Shown in pieces: positions 26,297 through 34,639 of a stretch of 64,000 bases of DNA. The position numbers were made by a program, and so were the translations under genes. The notes under the pieces are model-generated. The model did not search any database. It had not been told where the DNA came from and saw only the letters and a program-made list of their open reading frames with translations. Where the stretch lies: the NCBI RefSeq assembly GCF_036231355.1, contig NZ_CP109496.1, positions 4,712,001 through 4,776,000 of the forward strand, given 5' to 3'. Origin of the DNA: Streptomyces sp. NBC_01431. GTDB lineage: Bacteria; Actinomycetota; Actinomycetes; Streptomycetales; Streptomycetaceae. The number at the start of each line of letters is the position of its first letter. Position 1 is the stretch's first letter.

Positions 26297-26453
26297 GCAG
26301 GAAACTCCTCTGTCGGCGCCGCCTGCGGCGGTCCGTGAATAAGGGGCTCGGCCCCGGCACGGGGCTGCCGCAATGCTCCCCGGCGCACATGGAAGTCCCG
26401 TGAAATTCATATGGAACTGCCCGGCAGCACAATTGCGGCGCCCAATCGGCGAC

Positions 26454-26471
26454 CTTTTAGTTTACTTTCAT
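26454..26471 (+). promoter_or_regulatory. Shared 18-bp motif upstream of accB
   Basis: CTTTTAGTTTACTTTCAT in the divergent afsA-like/accB region matches at 15 of 18 positions the element at 39697 in another divergent promoter of this cluster. It is 88 bases before the accB start and markedly AT-rich. It may be a binding site of a cluster regulator or a promoter core. The 262-base interval 26297-26558 holds no gene. Confidence 0.45.
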
Positions 26472-26558
26472 GGCGCGCATACACCCTGTTGGTTCGCAGA
26501 ATCTCCGGGAGCCGTATTTCCGATCGCTCCGCCGTTCCATGCATGGGAGTGCACTTCG

Positions 26559-28187
26559 ATGACCGCTTTGGACGACCGTCCCCTCGCTGTGTCCTTGACG
26601 TCTTCGGCGTCTGTGGCGCCGGCCCCGCAGCCGCCTTCCGGTATGGAGGCGCGGACGGCCGAGCTGCTGCGGCTGCGGCAGTCCGTGCGCGGCGGGCCGG
26701 GGCCCAAGGCCACCGAAGCACAGCACGCCCGCGGCAAGATGACCGTCCACGAGCGCCTTGAGACGCTGTTCGACGAGGGGACGTTCGTCGAGATCGAGGG
26801 GCTGCGCCGGCACCGCGCCAGCGGCTTCGGCCTGGAGGACCGCCGACCGCACAGCGACGGCGTCGTCATCGGCTGGGGGCGCGTGCACGGGCGTACCGTC
26901 TTCGCCTTCGGGCACGACTTCCGGATCTTCGGCGGCTCGCTCGGCGAGTCCCACGCGGAGAAGATCCACAAGATCATGGACATGGCCGAGGCGGCCGGCG
27001 CCCCCCTGGTGAGCCTCAACGACGGCGCGGGCGCCCGCATCCAGGAAGGCGTCTCGGCGCTGGCCGGCTACGGCGGCATCTTCCGCCGCAATGTGCGCTG
27101 CTCCGGGGTGATCCCGCAGATCAGCGTGATGCTCGGGCCGTGCGCGGGCGGCGCCACCTACTCCCCGGCCCTCACCGACTTCGTCTTCATGGTGCGCGGC
27201 ATCTCCCAGATGTTCATCACCGGACCCGATGTGGTGGAGGCCGTCACCGGCGAGAAGGTCAGCCACGAGGAGCTCGGCGGCGCCGACCTGCACGCCGCGG
27301 TCTCGGGCGCCGCGGCCTTCGCCTACGACGACGAGGCCTCCTGCCTGGAGGACGTGCGCTACCTCATCTCCCTGCTGCCCGCCAACAACAAGGAGCTGCC
27401 GCCGGCCGCCGCACCGGCGTCCCGCCTGAACACCCTGGACGAGGAACTGCTGCGCATGGTGCCGGCCGACCCGAACCAGCCGTACGACATGCGCGAGGTG
27501 ATCGGACGGCTCGTCGACGACGGCGAGTTCCTGGAGGTCCACGAGCAGTGGGCGCCGAACCTGCTGTGCGTGCTCGCCCGCATCGACGGGCAGACCGTCG
27601 GGCTCATCGCCAACCAGCCCCGCCACCTGGCCGGCGTCCTCGACATCGAGGCGTCGCAGAAGGGCGCCTCGTTCATCCAGACCTGCGACGCGTTCAACAT
27701 CCCGCTGGTGACCCTGGTGGACGTGCCGGGCTTCCTGCCGGGCACCGCCCAGGAGCACGGCGGCATCATCCGCCACGGCGCGAAACTCCTGTACGCGTAC
27801 TGCAACGCGACGGTGCCCCGGGTGCAGGTCATCCTGCGCAAGGCCTACGGCGGCGCGTACATCGTGATGGACTCCCGCTCCATCGGCTGCGACCTGTCGT
27901 TCGCCTGGCCCACCAACGAGATCGCCGTGATGGGTGCCGAGGGCGCGGTCAACGTCATCCACCGGCGCGCGGTCGCCGCGTCCGACGACCCGGAGGCCAC
28001 CCGCAGGGAGCTGACCGAGGAGTACCGGGACGCGCTGATGCACCCGTACTACGCGGCCGAGCGCGGCCTGGTCGACGACGTGATCGACCCGCGCACCACC
28101 CGGACCGTACTCGCCGAGGCACTGCGGGTGCTGCGCACCAAGCAGGAGCAGCTCGTGCCGCGCAAGCACGGCAACCCCCCGATGTAG
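26559..28187 (+). CDS. accB: Acyl-CoA carboxylase beta subunit (carboxyltransferase)
   Basis: The 542-residue protein begins MTALDDRPLAVSL at ATG 26559, the start of the alignable region. It contains the two crotonase-fold halves of a biotin-dependent carboxyltransferase: SLNDGAGARIQEGVSALAGY with GPCAGGATYSPALTD in the first, and LVDVPGFLPGTAQEHGGIIR with ILRKAYGGAYIVMDS in the second. It transfers the carboxyl group from biotin to acetyl- or propionyl-CoA, making malonyl- or methylmalonyl-CoA. Substrate preference depends on one residue of the second half that I cannot assign with confidence. The epsilon subunit follows after 26 bases. It presumably supplies extender units to the ketosynthase. 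Confidence 0.95.
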   Translation: MTALDDRPLAVSLTSSASVAPAPQPPSGMEARTAELLRLRQSVRGGPGPKATEAQHARGKMTVHERLETLFDEGTFVEIEGLRRHRASGFGLEDRRPHSDGVVIGWGRVHGRTVFAFGHDFRIFGGSLGESHAEKIHKIMDMAEAAGAPLVSLNDGAGARIQEGVSALAGYGGIFRRNVRCSGVIPQISVMLGPCAGGATYSPALTDFVFMVRGISQMFITGPDVVEAVTGEKVSHEELGGADLHAAVSGAAAFAYDDEASCLEDVRYLISLLPANNKELPPAAAPASRLNTLDEELLRMVPADPNQPYDMREVIGRLVDDGEFLEVHEQWAPNLLCVLARIDGQTVGLIANQPRHLAGVLDIEASQKGASFIQTCDAFNIPLVTLVDVPGFLPGTAQEHGGIIRHGAKLLYAYCNATVPRVQVILRKAYGGAYIVMDSRSIGCDLSFAWPTNEIAVMGAEGAVNVIHRRAVAASDDPEATRRELTEEYRDALMHPYYAAERGLVDDVIDPRTTRTVLAEALRVLRTKQEQLVPRKHGNPPM

Positions 28188-28213
28188 TACCGGAGTTGAG
28201 AGAGGAAGCCGCG

Positions 28214-28417
28214 ATGGACACCCAACCCTTCGCCCGGCCGGCCCTGCGCGTGCTTAGGGGCGAGCCCACCGGGGAGGAGCTGGCCGCGCTGACCGTGGTC
28301 ATGCTGAGCCGCGCCGCCCCGCAGCCCGCCGAGACCGCGGCGCCCGCCCCGGCGCGGGGCCGCTGGCGTCCCGCCGTGCACCACCCGGCGGGAGCGTGGC
28401 GGACCGTACCGCAGTAG
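28214..28417 (+). CDS. accE: Acyl-CoA carboxylase epsilon subunit
   Basis: The 67-residue protein carries LRVLRGEPTGEELAALTVVM near the N-terminus, the signature of actinobacterial carboxylase epsilon subunits, followed by a Pro/Ala-rich linker and a short tail, WRPAVHHPAGAWRT. Epsilon subunits stabilise the alpha-beta complex and raise its activity. It directly follows the beta subunit gene with its own GAGGAAG ribosome site, so the two are co-expressed. A very long hairpin starts nine bases after the stop. Confidence 0.92.
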   Translation: MDTQPFARPALRVLRGEPTGEELAALTVVMLSRAAPQPAETAAPAPARGRWRPAVHHPAGAWRTVPQ

Positions 28418-28425
28418 TAGACGTA

Positions 28426-28483
28426 TCGGCCGTGGGGGCCGGCTCCGGCACCGAAACGGTGCGGAGCCGGCCCCCACGGCCGA
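28426..28483. terminator. Very long bidirectional terminator hairpin
   Basis: A stem of about 27 bp with one bulged G and an AAA loop begins TCGGCCGTGGGGGCC at 28426 and ends at 28483. It separates the convergent accE and KAS III genes and is one of the strongest hairpins in the window. Confidence 0.92.
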
Positions 28484-28500
28484 CCGCTTTCGTGGGTACG

Positions 28501-29541
28501 TCAGTCGCGCCCGGGTGCCTCGACCACCGCGCACGACCAGGTGAAGCCCGCCCCCGCGTTGAGCAGCAGACCGATCTGGCCGGGGGCGAGCGCGGAGCGG
28601 CGGACGACCTCGCTGAGCCCGGCCGGCAGGTCGCCGGTGCCCAGGTGGCCGGTCTCGCGGCCCCAGTCCACGGTGGGGGCGGCGACCAGTTCGCGCAGGA
28701 CCGGGTTCCAGGCGCTCTCCAGGGTCTTGCGGCCGAGCCGGGGCAGCAGGACGAAGCGGATGCGCGGGTCGTCGGCGGCGAGGTCGGCGTCCCGGAGCGC
28801 GCCGGTCACCACGTGCCGGATCATGTCGTCGTTCACCTTGTTGAACGGTTCGATGCCGTTCTCGCGCAGGTAGACCCGTTTGGTGCGGCGCATGTCGACC
28901 ATCGGCGAGTTGTCCCGGGGCAGCTCGGCGAACGGGTCGGCGCCGCGGTGCATCTCCTCCAGGTGCGGGGCGGCCGCGGTGTGCAGGGAGCGCAGCAGCA
29001 GCGGATCGCCCGCCGCGGCCGGCTGGCGCAGCACCACGGCGGTGGCCGCGTCCCCGTAGGCGGCGCCGTAGTCGCTGCGCCACCGGTCGAAGCCCGGCGC
29101 GCCGAACCGGTCGGCCGTCGTCACCAGCGCTCGGCGCTCCCCGGGCTCCAACGACAGCCGGGCGACGGCGAGTTCGAGGGCGGCCGCCCCGCCGTTGCAG
29201 ATCTGCTGGATGCCCACCGGCACCGTGTCGTGCGCGCCGATCTGGTGCGCTATGTAGTGGGCCGGCGACCACAGGTCGTGGCCCTGGTAGTGCATCCAGG
29301 CGTGGCAGAGCAGCGCGAGGCCGGCCGCCGGGACGCCGCCGCTGCGCAGCGCGGAACGCGCCGCGAGCACCGCCATCTCCGGCGCCGACTCGCCGTCCGC
29401 GACCGGTAGTCGGGGGTGGCCGAGGTCGCGGGCCGCACGTGCCTCGACCCGCTGCTCGGCCACCGCGCACACGGCACTGTCACGCCCGTGCGGCAGCCAC
29501 ACGGCTGCCGCGGCGATACCCACTGGCACAGGCGGTCTCAT
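28501..29541 (-). CDS. KAS III family acyltransferase/ketosynthase (CerJ/ChlB3/DpsC-like)
   Basis: The 346-residue protein starts MRPPVPVGIAAAAVWLP at ATG 29541. The thiolase-fold cysteine is Cys115 in GIQQICNGGAAALE, and a His lies in ETGHLGTGD near residue 299, followed by Asp. This is the pattern of the secondary-metabolism KAS III branch, which includes the acyltransferases CerJ, ChlB3 and AviN and the starter-unit enzyme DpsC, rather than of housekeeping FabH. It could load an unusual starter acyl group onto the ACP or transfer the finished acyl chain. It is divergent from the ACP-KS-CLF operon. Confidence 0.9.
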   Translation of the reverse strand: MRPPVPVGIAAAAVWLPHGRDSAVCAVAEQRVEARAARDLGHPRLPVADGESAPEMAVLAARSALRSGGVPAAGLALLCHAWMHYQGHDLWSPAHYIAHQIGAHDTVPVGIQQICNGGAAALELAVARLSLEPGERRALVTTADRFGAPGFDRWRSDYGAAYGDAATAVVLRQPAAAGDPLLLRSLHTAAAPHLEEMHRGADPFAELPRDNSPMVDMRRTKRVYLRENGIEPFNKVNDDMIRHVVTGALRDADLAADDPRIRFVLLPRLGRKTLESAWNPVLRELVAAPTVDWGRETGHLGTGDLPAGLSEVVRRSALAPGQIGLLLNAGAGFTWSCAVVEAPGRD

Positions 29542-29876
29542 GGGTGTTGGCCCCCTCACATCCGGCAGCGGGACGGTCCCGTCGCGGATTCTGATTCTCA
29601 TCCGCGCAAATCGAATGCACATGAAAAGTGCATGGAAGTTGAGGCGGAATCAGCCAATCGGGGTTCTCCGGGGCCGGTCCGTTGTGGCAGCATCCTTTCG
29701 CAGAGGAAGTCGGCACCCGTTATTCCGGTCGCCTCCCGGCGGCCCGCAACGGCCTCCTATATTCATCCCGTACACCGCCGCGGCTGTTCTTTCCTTGCCG
29801 TGTTCCGCGGTCGGCGAAATGACATCACCAAGCAGAAGGCAGCCGAAATCGCGGCTGCCCAGTGAAGGGAAAAGAA
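29542..29876. promoter_or_regulatory. Gene-free divergent promoter region, KAS III / ACP
   Basis: This 335-base stretch has no credible gene on either strand and is less GC-rich than its flanks. On the minus strand it carries ACTTCCAT (29632-29639), also found in the shared 18-bp motif at 39697. A palindromic TGCACATGAAAAGTGCA lies at about 29617-29633. It should contain the promoters of both operons; no consensus -35/-10 pair is clear enough to name. Confidence 0.5.
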
Positions 29877-30155
29877 ATGTCGGAAAACCTGGCCGCATCC
29901 CTGTCGGCGGACCTGCGCACCCGTGTGCGGGACATCGTGGCCGACGTCCTGGAGGTGTCGGCCGAGGAGGTCGGCGAGCACCACAGCTTCGCGGACGACT
30001 TCGACGCCGACTCGCTGCTGATCATCGAGATGTTCTCCCGCTTCGAGCGGCAGCTGGGCATCGAGATCCCGCAGGAGGAGCTCGTCGACCTGGACGACCT
30101 GGCCTCGGCGTACGCCCTGATCGCCCGCCACACCAAAGCGGTCGCCGGTGTCTGA
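29877..30155 (+). CDS. Acyl carrier protein
   Basis: The 92-residue acidic protein carries the phosphopantetheine site in FDADSLLIIEMFSRFE, with Ser46 as the attachment residue (the usual Asp-Ser-Leu). Residues 10-90 fit the four-helix ACP fold. ATG 29877 is preferred to GTG 29862 because GAAGGG precedes it. The stop lies 8 bases inside the start of the ketosynthase gene, so the two are coupled. It would be activated by the phosphopantetheinyl transferase at 18368 and hold the growing chain. Confidence 0.95.
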   Translation: MSENLAASLSADLRTRVRDIVADVLEVSAEEVGEHHSFADDFDADSLLIIEMFSRFERQLGIEIPQEELVDLDDLASAYALIARHTKAVAGV

Positions 30156-31371
30156 GTCCGGGCTGCGCCGGGTCGTGGTGACCGGTCTCGGTGCGGTGAG
30201 CAGCCTCGGCATCGGCGCCGGGGCGTTCACCGCGGCCGTCCGCGCCGGGCGCAGCGGAATCTCCGAGATCCAGTCGTTCGACACCGAGGGCTTCGAGCAC
30301 ACCCAGGCCGGCGAGGTGCACGACTTCCGGCCCCAGGACCACCTGGACCGGCTGCCGCTCGCCGAGTGGGGCCGCAGCAGCCAGTTCGCCGCGGCCGCAG
30401 CCAAGTTGGCCGCCCAGGACGCCGGTTGGGACCCTGAGGCCCTCTCAGCCGCCCGCGCGGGCAGCGCCATGGGCACCACCAACGGCGAGGCCCGGGTCTT
30501 CCAGGAGCTGACCGAGCAGTGGCTGGAGCGCGGGCCCGACGGGATCGACGGGGATCTCGCCGCCCAGGCCTCCGCCGACCGCATCGCGGCGGCCGTCAAC
30601 ACCGAACTGCGGCTGCGCGGTGAGGCGCAGACCTTCGGCACCGCCTGCTCGGCGAGCAACTACGCCATCGGGTACGGCTTCGACGTGATCCGCTCCGGCG
30701 CGGCCGACGTCATGCTGGTCGGCGGCGCCGACGCGGTGAACCGCGCCACCCACGCGGGCTTCCACCGCCTGGGCGCCATCGCCCCGGATTTGTGCCGTCC
30801 CTTCGACGAGCACCGCGGCGGCATCATGACCGCCGAGGGCGGCGCCGCCCTGCTGCTCGAATCGTGGGAGAGCGCCCGGTCCCGCGGGGCCCGCATGTAC
30901 GCGGAAGTGCTCGGCTACGGCATCACGTGCGACGCCAAGCACCCCACCCAGCCCGACCGGGGCGGCATCGCCGAGTGCATCCGCCGCGCCCACCGCAGCG
31001 CCGGGGTCAAGCCCGACGAGGTCGACTACGTGTGCGCGCACGGCACCGGCACGGCGGCGAACGACTCCACCGAAGTCGCCGCGGTGCGCGAGGTGTTCGG
31101 CGAGCGCGTCCCGGCCATCAGCTCCATCAAGTCGATGCTCGGCCACACCATGGGCGCCGCCAGCGGCTTCGGCGCGCTGGCCTGCTGCATGGCTCTGTAC
31201 GAGGGCTTCCTGCCGCCGACCGCGACGGTGCGCGAGGTGGACCCGGCCCTCGGCCCCGACCTGGACTGTGTTCCGGGGACGGCCCGCGCCGCCCGGCCGA
31301 AGATCGTGGAGAACCACGGCTTCGCGTTCGGCGGGAACAACGCCATCGTGATGCTGGGGAGGCCCGAATGA
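30148..31371 (+). CDS. Type II beta-ketoacyl-ACP synthase (KS)
   Basis: The 407-residue protein starts at GTG 30148. The complete Cys-His-His triad is visible: Cys167 in GTACSASNYAIG, His298 in CAHGTGTAANDS and His333 in KSMLGHTMGA, with Lys328. GFAFGGNNAIVML closes the protein as in FabF. The active-site context SASNYAIGYGFD differs from that of the aromatic KS-alpha group and is closer to the FabF-like synthases found in non-aromatic type II clusters. It condenses malonyl-ACP with the acyl chain. The stop overlaps the next start (ATGA), and the pair is read as a heterodimer. Confidence 0.94.
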   Translation: MSESGLRRVVVTGLGAVSSLGIGAGAFTAAVRAGRSGISEIQSFDTEGFEHTQAGEVHDFRPQDHLDRLPLAEWGRSSQFAAAAAKLAAQDAGWDPEALSAARAGSAMGTTNGEARVFQELTEQWLERGPDGIDGDLAAQASADRIAAAVNTELRLRGEAQTFGTACSASNYAIGYGFDVIRSGAADVMLVGGADAVNRATHAGFHRLGAIAPDLCRPFDEHRGGIMTAEGGAALLLESWESARSRGARMYAEVLGYGITCDAKHPTQPDRGGIAECIRRAHRSAGVKPDEVDYVCAHGTGTAANDSTEVAAVREVFGERVPAISSIKSMLGHTMGAASGFGALACCMALYEGFLPPTATVREVDPALGPDLDCVPGTARAARPKIVENHGFAFGGNNAIVMLGRPE

Positions 31372-32495
31372 GCAGCAGCGTCGCACCCGCCCCGGTGCGG
31401 ATCACCGGCTACGGGGTGCTGAGCGCCGCCGGGATCGGCGGCAAGGCCCTGTACGAGGCGCTCCGTTCGGGATCGCTGCCGGCCGGCGACGGCGGCGCGG
31501 CGGCGCTCGGCGGCAAGGCGGCCCCGCCGCTTGAGCTGCTGGGCGTCCCGGACTTCGACGCCCGCGAGCACCTCGGCCGCAAGGGGCTGAGCGCCCTGAG
31601 CCGGACCAGCACCCTGGGCATGACGGCGAGCGAGTTCGCGCTCGACAGCCTTCCGGGGCTGATCGACCCGGCGGAGCGCGCCGACACCGGGGTGGTGCTC
31701 GGCACCAGCACCGGCAGCGCCCGCGCGTTCTCGGAGTTCTTCCAGGACACCTACGAGCAGCAGCGCCCCTACCTGGTGAGCCCGTCCCTCTTCCCGGGGC
31801 TGCTGCTCAACCACTGCGCGAGCCAGGTGGCGATGCGGCACTCCTTCACCGGCGTCAACGCGAGCCTGGCCGGCGGCCGGATCTCCAGCCTGTCCGCGCT
31901 GCGTTACGCCCGCAACATCCTGGTCAACGGCCGGGCGAAGCGGCTGCTGACCGGCGGCGTGGAGGAGCTCAGCGCGCACTCCGCCTGGGCCTGGCACCAC
32001 AGCGGGGTACTGGGTGATGGCGCGGTCCTGGGCGAGGGCAGTGCCGTCTTCGTCCTGGAACACAGCACGTCCGGCGATGCCGCGCTGGCCGAACTCGCTT
32101 CCTGCGAGGTCGCGTTCAGCCCGGCCGAAGACGGACCGCTCGCGGTCGCGGCGGCGCTGGCGCGCTGCGTCGAGGACGCGCTCGGTGCCGCGGGCGCGGC
32201 GCCCGGGGACATCTCCGTGGTCTCCGCGGGCGCCACCGGCGGGCGGGGCTGGACCGCGGTGGAGTCCCGCGGCCGGCACCGCGCGCTCGCCGGGCACGCC
32301 CCCGAGGTGCTGCGCGTGCAGGACGTCCTGGGCGAGACCTACAGCGCGAGCGGTGCGCTCCAGCTGGCTGCGCTGCTCGCCCACTGGGAGGCGGGTGACG
32401 CGGCCGGGGCCGGCGCGTGGGGCCTTGTCACCTCGGTGGGCAGCGACGGCTCGGTGGCGGCCGCGGTGCTGCGCCGCCCGTCAGCCACCGGATGA
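31368..32495 (+). CDS. Chain-length-factor-like KS homologue without active-site cysteine
   Basis: The 375-residue protein has the thiolase fold of the preceding KS but Ala165 where KS has its cysteine (TGVNASLAGGRIS), and the later His-containing motifs are absent or degraded. The Gln that replaces Cys in aromatic chain-length factors is not there either. ATG 31368 overlaps the KS stop by four bases, fixing the start. In type II systems such partners form a heterodimer with KS and set chain length. The protein is short and its C-terminus is divergent. It overlaps the convergent response-regulator gene by 15 bases. Confidence 0.88.
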   Translation: MSSSVAPAPVRITGYGVLSAAGIGGKALYEALRSGSLPAGDGGAAALGGKAAPPLELLGVPDFDAREHLGRKGLSALSRTSTLGMTASEFALDSLPGLIDPAERADTGVVLGTSTGSARAFSEFFQDTYEQQRPYLVSPSLFPGLLLNHCASQVAMRHSFTGVNASLAGGRISSLSALRYARNILVNGRAKRLLTGGVEELSAHSAWAWHHSGVLGDGAVLGEGSAVFVLEHSTSGDAALAELASCEVAFSPAEDGPLAVAAALARCVEDALGAAGAAPGDISVVSAGATGGRGWTAVESRGRHRALAGHAPEVLRVQDVLGETYSASGALQLAALLAHWEAGDAAGAGAWGLVTSVGSDGSVAAAVLRRPSATG

Positions 32496-33197
32496 GCCAA
32501 CTCCCGTACCGATGACGGCCGTTGGCCCGTGGATCAGTTCACGGGCCGACGGCCGCTGTCGTGCGGAGGGCATGGTGGGCGAGGGGATCAGCGAGGCCTG
32601 TACCGCCTTGTTGACCGCGTCGAGCCGCGACACCGCGCCCAACTTGCGGAACACGCTGTGCAGATGGCGCTTGACCGTGCCCTCGGTGATGTCCAGGGCG
32701 TCGGCTATCTGGCGGTTGCTCATCGCGGTCGCCGCTCGCGCGAGCACCTGGTGCTCCCGGCGCGACAACGGCTCGTCCCCGGTGGCGGGCGCGGCGGTGG
32801 ACGGCACCAGGACCGTCGTCTGGTGGTCGTCCGCCATCGCCCGCGACAGCGCCACCAGCAGCGCCTTGCGGTCGATGCCCTTGTGCAGGACGCCCCGGGC
32901 GCCCGCGGCCAGGAGCTGGTCCACCGCATGCGGTTCGGCGTACGCGGACAGGAACAGGACCCGGGTGCGCGGTGCCACCCGCAGGACGCCGCGTACCGTG
33001 CCCGGCCCGTGGTTGCTCGGCATCTGGAGGTCCAGCAGGAGCAGGTCCGGCTGGTGCGCGGCGGCGCACCGGACGGCTTCGGCGCCGTCGCACGCGTACC
33101 CCACCACCGTCATCGAGGGCTGGGCGTTGAGCAGTTCGCCCAGTGCCTCGCGGAACAGGGCGTGGTCGTCGGCGACGACGATGCGGGTGGCAGGCAT
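32481..33197 (-). CDS. NarL/LuxR-type response regulator
   Basis: The 238-residue protein has a receiver domain (RIVVADDHALFREALGELL, phospho-acceptor Asp in DLLLLDLQMPS, Lys in GVLHKGIDRKALL). It ends in a LuxR helix-turn-helix (LSRREHQVLARAATAMSNRQ, then TVKRHLHSVFRKLG). A C-terminal extension of about 30 residues follows the HTH. It is 14 bases downstream of the histidine kinase gene on the same strand and forms a two-component pair with it. Its end overlaps the chain-length-factor gene by 15 bases, so transcription of the two may interfere. Confidence 0.93.
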   Translation of the reverse strand: MPATRIVVADDHALFREALGELLNAQPSMTVVGYACDGAEAVRCAAAHQPDLLLLDLQMPSNHGPGTVRGVLRVAPRTRVLFLSAYAEPHAVDQLLAAGARGVLHKGIDRKALLVALSRAMADDHQTTVLVPSTAAPATGDEPLSRREHQVLARAATAMSNRQIADALDITEGTVKRHLHSVFRKLGAVSRLDAVNKAVQASLIPSPTMPSARQRPSARELIHGPTAVIGTGVGSSGG

Positions 33198-33211
33198 GGC
33201 AGGCGTCCTTG

Positions 33212-34342
33212 TCAGAGTCGAGTGCCCAGGGGCAGATGGATCTCGATGCGGGTGCCGCCGCCGGGGCCGTTCAGGATGCGCAGCCGGCCGCCGAGGTCCT
33301 CCACCCGCTCGGTCATGGAGCGGAGCCCGTGCCCGGCGTCGCCGGTGAGGCCGGTGCCGTCGTCCTCGACCCGCGCGTACAGCCAGCGCCGGGTGGTGCG
33401 CACGGTGACCTCGACCTGGCCGGCCGCGGCGTGCGCGAAACAGTTGCGCAGGGCCTCGCGCAGGACGAGGAACAGCTCGCGGCGGCAGCGTTCGGAGGCG
33501 GCGCTCTCGTCCCCGGTCACCGCGACGGTGACTCGCGCGGTGGGCGCGGCGTCCGCGAGGAACGCCTCGATCGCCTCGCGGACGGGCGGGGTGCGCCCCT
33601 GCTCGCGCAGGCCGCCGATCAGTGAGCGGTTCTCCCGCACCGCCTCGCCCAGCGCCTTCTTCGCCGCGGCGAGGTGCGCGGGGCCGTTGCCGGGGTCGTC
33701 CTCGCTCAGCTCGATCCGGTGCAGGGCCACCGCGAGGGCGTTGCCGAGTTCGTCGTGGAGCTGACGGGCGAGCCTGCGCCGCTCGCTCCAGCCGTGGTCG
33801 CCCTGCCAGAACGGGACGCCGGTGGTGCGCATGACATCGCCGAGGGTCCGTACCAGCGTCATCGCGTCGTGGTGCGGGGCGCCGCCTTCGACCGCGTGCG
33901 CCAGCGCGCATTCGAGCAGGAGGGAGGCAGCCGCGACCAGATGGTGCGGCGAGGCGTCGCCCGCCGGGGGCAGCTCCGGCGCGCTGGCGCCGTGCGGTGC
34001 CCCGAAGTCCTCGGCGTGGGCCAGCACATGACGTGCGAACGCGGTGAGCGCGGCGCGCAGATCGGGCACCTCGCGATCGGCCGGCAGCAGCGCGCTGGGC
34101 AGCGCCGCCCCGAACCGGTCCAGGATCGCCTCGCCTTCGCCCTTCAGGAGTACGGGGGCCGGCGCGGCTTGGTGGGTGAGCGGGGCCGGGGCGGTCGCGG
34201 CGTGGCGGGGCCGCGACGGACCGGGCCGCTGGGCCGCCCGCGCGAGTCCCTCCTGGAGGGCCTCCGCGAACCTGCCTGTGGCCACGGCACCCAGGACTCC
34301 TCCTGGGGCCGGCTGACGCACGGTGCGGGTCGAGCTATCCAT
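33212..34342 (-). CDS. Soluble NarL-family sensor histidine kinase
   Basis: The 376-residue protein carries the HisKA_3 dimerisation helix with the phospho-acceptor His in RRLARQLHDELGNALAVAL. A HATPase_c domain follows, with the N-box (REALRNCFAHA) and G-boxes (VEDDGTGLTGDAGHGLRSM). No transmembrane helix or signal peptide is present, and the first 190 residues are an Ala/Pro-rich region without a named sensor domain, so it should sense a cytoplasmic cue. An ARE-type palindrome lies 46 bases upstream of its start, which suggests direct control by the ScbR-like receptor. Confidence 0.9.
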   Translation of the reverse strand: MDSSTRTVRQPAPGGVLGAVATGRFAEALQEGLARAAQRPGPSRPRHAATAPAPLTHQAAPAPVLLKGEGEAILDRFGAALPSALLPADREVPDLRAALTAFARHVLAHAEDFGAPHGASAPELPPAGDASPHHLVAAASLLLECALAHAVEGGAPHHDAMTLVRTLGDVMRTTGVPFWQGDHGWSERRRLARQLHDELGNALAVALHRIELSEDDPGNGPAHLAAAKKALGEAVRENRSLIGGLREQGRTPPVREAIEAFLADAAPTARVTVAVTGDESAASERCRRELFLVLREALRNCFAHAAAGQVEVTVRTTRRWLYARVEDDGTGLTGDAGHGLRSMTERVEDLGGRLRILNGPGGGTRIEIHLPLGTRL

Positions 34343-34387
34343 CGGACTCCCTCAACGCTCATGTCCCACTGGGTAGCACCGACGATA

Positions 34388-34409
34388 ACAAACAGACTTG
34401 TCTGGTTGT
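34388..34409. promoter_or_regulatory. ARE-type palindrome upstream of the histidine kinase gene
   Basis: Half-sites ACAAACAGAC and GTCTGGTTGT, separated by TT, form a 22-bp palindrome with 9 of 10 paired positions. This is the size and style of autoregulatory elements bound by ArpA/ScbR-type receptors. It lies in the 46-68 bases before the kinase start, in an AT-rich pocket. Confidence 0.75.
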
Positions 34410-34574
34410 CAACTGGCCGCCTTCGGTGTCTCGCTATTCGGCTCCTGGGGTCCGTGGAGCCTACGTTGCTGCTCCCACCTGCTCTTTTGTTGGGTGTGGG
34501 GAAGTGTATGCAAGTGAAGAGTCGCCAGCCGATCGATGGGTGGCGAGCGAGATGCGTGGACGGTTTGGCGGCGT

Positions 34575-34590
34575 AAACAGACAGGGTTGT
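34575..34590. promoter_or_regulatory. Degenerate ARE half-site upstream of TetR gene
   Basis: AAACAGAC at 34575-34582 repeats the left half-site of the element at 34388, and GGTTGT follows at closer than normal spacing. It is 50-65 bases before the TetR start at 34640. The right half is out of register, so binding is uncertain. Confidence 0.4.
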
Positions 34591-34639
34591 ATGGTGTGGG
34601 GACGCTTTCGCCGTGACCCGGAAGGACAGGTGCCGCGCC

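Noticed and set aside
29617..29633. TGCACATGAAAAGTGCA as a regulator site
   Set aside because: The short inverted repeat is imperfect, occurs once and has no counterpart in other promoters of the cluster.
28501..32495. Assignment to an aromatic (angucycline or anthracycline) polyketide cluster
   Set aside because: The KS/CLF pair, KAS III and carboxylase would fit, but no aromatase or standard cyclase is present, and the KS and CLF active-site contexts differ from the aromatic group.
30792..32495. Longer start for the CLF gene at 30792
   Set aside because: The extra 192 codons run inside the KS gene in another frame and are arginine-rich; ATG 31368 gives a normal CLF with an ATGA overlap.
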